Shown: piece by piece, positions 32,420 through 34,996 of the stretch | Layout: each line of letters opens with the position of its first letter | How positions within the stretch are numbered: position 1 is the stretch's first letter | Source: Eubacteriales bacterium | Lineage (GTDB): Bacteria; Bacillota; Clostridia; Tissierellales; GPF-1 | Assembly (NCBI GenBank): GCA_030625815.1 | Contig: DAOUQF010000035.1 | Location: 1 to 34,996 of the forward strand | DNA: 34,996 nt | Direction of reading: 5' to 3' | The notes under the pieces: generated by a model | What the model saw: only the letters and a program-made list of their open reading frames with translations | Databases searched by the model: none | Told to the model about the DNA's origin: nothing | Made by a program: the position numbers and the translations under genes

Positions 32420-34996
32420 TTATCCGCGAGCCAGCACTGATTTCAAATACTGACCCGTAAAGGATTTTTTCGAGCGGGCAACCTTCTCGGGCGTGCCCGT
32501 GGTTAAAACCTTGCCGCCGCCACCGCCGCCTTCCGGACCCAAATCGATAATATGGTCCGCCACCTTGATCACATCCAGGTTATGCTCGATCACCACCACG
32601 GTATTCCCAGCGTCCGCCAATCGATCCAAGACATGAATCAGCTTGTCGACATCGGCGATATGCAGGCCCGTTGTGGGTTCATCGAGGATATACAAGGTCT
32701 TTCCGGTACTCTTCTTGCTTAATTCAGAGGCCAGCTTAATCCGCTGCGCCTCCCCGCCGGACAGCTGCGTAGAAGGCTGACCAAGGCGAATATAACCAAG
32801 ACCCACATCATAGAGGGTCTGCAATTTTCGGCGAATCGTCGGGATCGCATAGAAGAATTCCAATGCCTCCTCAACGCTCATGGCCAAGACATCGGCGATG
32901 GTCTTGCCCTTGTATAACACTTCCAGGGTCTCGCGGTTATATCGTTTGCCCTTGCAGGTCTCGCAAGGCACATAGACATCGGGCAAAAAGTGCATTTCAA
33001 TCTTGATCACGCCGTCGCCCTTGCAGGCTTCACAGCGGCCGCCTTTCACATTAAAGCTGAATCGTCCCTTCTTGTAGCCGCGCTCCCGCGCATCGGGGGT
33101 CATGGCAAAGAGATCGCGAATCGCATTGAAGACACCCGTATAGGTGGCTGGATTGGACCTGGGCGTTCGCCCAATGGGACTCTGATCGATATCGATCACC
33201 TTGTCGATCTGATCCAGTCCCTCAATCCTTTTATGCTTGCCCGGATGGGCAACGGTGCGATAGAAATGGCGAGCGGCTCCCTTATAGAGAATCTCGTTCA
33301 CCAGACTGCTCTTGCCGGAACCCGACACCCCGGTCACGCAGGTAAAGGTGCCCAAGGGGAACTCCACATTGATATTTCGCAGATTGTTCTCTTGCGCCCC
33401 CTCAATTCGAATCACTTCCCCGGTTCCTTTGCGTCTCGCCTCGGGAACGGGAATCGACTTGGTTCCCGACAAATATTGTCCCGTAATGGACTCCTCGCAG
33501 GCCATGATGTCTTCCATGGTTCCCTGACAGATCACTTCTCCGCCATGGATCCCGGCACCGGGCCCGATATCCACGATATGGTCCGCTTCCCGCATGGTTT
33601 CCTCGTCATGCTCAACGATAATCAGGGTGTTCCCCAGATTCGTCAACCCGCGAAGAGCGCGAAGCAACCGCGCATTGTCCCGTTGATGAAGGCCGATGCT
33701 CGGCTCATCCAGCACATAGAGAACCCCCACCAATTGAGAACCGATCTGGGTAGCCAAACGGATCCGTTGCGATTCTCCTCCCGAAAGGGTGGATGCGCTT
33801 CGAGACAAGGTCAGATAGCCCAGTCCCACATCCTCCAGAAATTGCAGCCGCGACTGAATCTCCTTAAAGATCTGGCGGGCGATAATCTGTTCCCGCTCGG
33901 TCAAAGGAAGACTGTCAAAGAAGGCCCTCGACTCGCCAATAGGAAGTTCCGTGGTTTCAATGATATTCATCCCGTGAACCGTAACCGCCATGCTGGTGGG
34001 ATTCAAGCGGCTTCCCCCGCAGGTTTCGCAGGGGATTTCCGCCATATATTGCTCAATTCGATTTCTCATAAAGTCGGATTGAGTTTCCTTGTATCGGCGT
34101 TCCAGGTTGTGAATAATCCCTTCAAAGGGCGCCGTGCGTTCTCGATCACCGCCAAAATGGCTGTGGAAGGTAATGGTGATCGCCTTCCTACCCGTACCGT
34201 AGAGCAGGGCTTTTCGAAAGGCCTTCGGCGCTTCCGTGATGGGTCGATTCATATCAAAGTCATAGGCCTCGGTCAGGGCCCGAAAGATCTCGTAGTAGTA
34301 GGTGTTCTCCTCGGCGCCATTGAACATTTCGATGGCTCCCTCGGCAAGACTCTTGCCCTCGTCGGGAATCAGCAGCTCCGGATCAATCTTGCGATGGCTG
34401 CCCAGGCCGTTGCAGGTTGGACACATCCCGAAGGGACTATTGAAAGAGAACATCCGCGGTGCCAATTCATCCATGGCAATCCCGCAATGATCGCAGGCGA
34501 ATTTCTCACTGAAGGTCAGCCGCTCCCCATTGACAACCTCGCAGATGGCCATGCCCTCCGCCAGGTGCAAGGCGGTTTCCAGAGAATCGGTCAATCGCTT
34601 GTGAATTCCATCGCGAATCACCAGGCGATCCACCACCACCTCCAGGCTGTGCTTCTTATTCTTATTGAGGATGATTTCTTCCTCCAGCTGCCGCTCTTCC
34701 CCGTTTACCATAATCCGAATAAAGCCCTCTTTTTTCAGGGTTTCCAGGGTCTTTTGATGGGTACCCTTTTCGCCGCGGACAATCGGAGAAAGAATCCTCG
34801 CCTTGCTCCCCATGGGCAGAGACATAACCCCATCCACCATCTGATCGATATTCTGCGATTCGATGGGCTTGCCGCAAATCGGGCAATGAGGCTTTCCGAT
34901 CCGCGCGAATAAAAGCCGCAGATAATCGTAGATCTCTGTGACCGTTCCCACCGTGGAGCGGGGATTTCGATTGGTTGTCTTCTGATCAATGGAGAT
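32420..34996 (-). CDS. uvrA: Excinuclease ABC subunit A, 5' end outside the window
   Basis: The damage-recognition ATPase of nucleotide excision repair. 858 residues are visible, in frame to the last base of the window (first residues [12 protein letters not shown]). About 95 N-terminal residues, including the first Walker A, are missing because the window ends. Visible in order: CPICGKP in the UvrB-binding region; the zinc module CDHCGIAM...CPTCNGLG; the first ABC signature [11 protein letters not shown] and its Walker B (VLDEPSIGL); the second Walker [10 protein letters not shown]; the second zinc finger CEACKGDG...CETCKGKRY; the second signature [11 protein letters not shown]; and a glycine-rich stretch near the end. 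UvrC is also in the window. Confidence 0.97.
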   Translation of the reverse strand: MSIDQKTTNRNPRSTVGTVTEIYDYLRLLFARIGKPHCPICGKPIESQNIDQMVDGVMSLPMGSKARILSPIVRGEKGTHQKTLETLKKEGFIRIMVNGEERQLEEEIILNKNKKHSLEVVVDRLVIRDGIHKRLTDSLETALHLAEGMAICEVVNGERLTFSEKFACDHCGIAMDELAPRMFSFNSPFGMCPTCNGLGSHRKIDPELLIPDEGKSLAEGAIEMFNGAEENTYYYEIFRALTEAYDFDMNRPITEAPKAFRKALLYGTGRKAITITFHSHFGGDRERTAPFEGIIHNLERRYKETQSDFMRNRIEQYMAEIPCETCGGSRLNPTSMAVTVHGMNIIETTELPIGESRAFFDSLPLTEREQIIARQIFKEIQSRLQFLEDVGLGYLTLSRSASTLSGGESQRIRLATQIGSQLVGVLYVLDEPSIGLHQRDNARLLRALRGLTNLGNTLIIVEHDEETMREADHIVDIGPGAGIHGGEVICQGTMEDIMACEESITGQYLSGTKSIPVPEARRKGTGEVIRIEGAQENNLRNINVEFPLGTFTCVTGVSGSGKSSLVNEILYKGAARHFYRTVAHPGKHKRIEGLDQIDKVIDIDQSPIGRTPRSNPATYTGVFNAIRDLFAMTPDARERGYKKGRFSFNVKGGRCEACKGDGVIKIEMHFLPDVYVPCETCKGKRYNRETLEVLYKGKTIADVLAMSVEEALEFFYAIPTIRRKLQTLYDVGLGYIRLGQPSTQLSGGEAQRIKLASELSKKSTGKTLYILDEPTTGLHIADVDKLIHVLDRLADAGNTVVVIEHNLDVIKVADHIIDLGPEGGGGGGKVLTTGTPEKVARSKKSFTGQYLKSVLARG

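Noticed and set aside
32990-34912. 640-codon plus-strand open frame
   Set aside because: Exact antisense shadow of uvrA, whose ABC and zinc motifs are unmistakable on the other strand.

Overview
The window is an ordinary-looking chromosomal segment of a low- to mid-GC Firmicute, most likely an anaerobic member of the Clostridia. The evidence is a single-chain pyruvate:ferredoxin oxidoreductase, HPr with its HPr kinase, a T-box-controlled tryptophan operon, WhiA/YvcK/RapZ, a DnaE with an intact PHP domain, strong SD sequences and rho-independent terminators. The genus cannot be fixed from the sequence alone. Almost every gene lies on the minus strand; only two run on the plus strand, and both sit beside divergent promoters. 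I saw no tRNA, rRNA, CRISPR array, complete insertion sequence or prophage.

Regions from high to low coordinates, which is the direction of transcription: uvrA (5' end outside the window) ends at a strong terminator, followed by a small exported protein. A promoter and a roughly 400-nt Trp T-box leader then drive the complete, fully overlapping trpEGDCFBA operon (25159-31464), closed by a bidirectional terminator shared with a plus-strand glycerophosphodiester phosphodiesterase. Next come a two-subunit threonine/serine exporter, a plus-strand hypothetical membrane protein, and a uvrC-hprK-glcK operon. nifJ (PFOR) follows as a single gene with a near-consensus promoter and a perfect palindrome in its leader, and ends at a strong terminator. 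The murB-rapZ-yvcK-nudix-whiA-ptsH cluster comes after it, then a self-contained ADP-ribosylglycohydrolase/PfkB-kinase pair, dnaE-pfkA-pyk-rlmD, and finally the first 49 codons of a probable B12-binding radical SAM protein behind a long unexplained leader.

Functionally the window combines glucose phosphorylation and glycolysis (GlcK, PfkA, Pyk, PFOR) with much of the carbon-catabolite signalling machinery (HPr carrying His15 and Ser46, HPrK, YvcK, RapZ). Fructose-1,6-bisphosphate made by PfkA is the classical activator of HPrK in Firmicutes. DNA repair and replication (UvrA, UvrC, DnaE), cell-wall synthesis (MurB) and tryptophan synthesis complete the set.

The most unusual observation is the trp leader. 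It has one Stem I with a UGG specifier, followed by two complete T-box antiterminator/terminator modules in series. Other points worth a second look are the orphan leader near position 149-497, the palindrome in the nifJ leader, the uvrA terminator that contains the SD of the next gene, and the ADP-ribosylglycohydrolase/PfkB unit.
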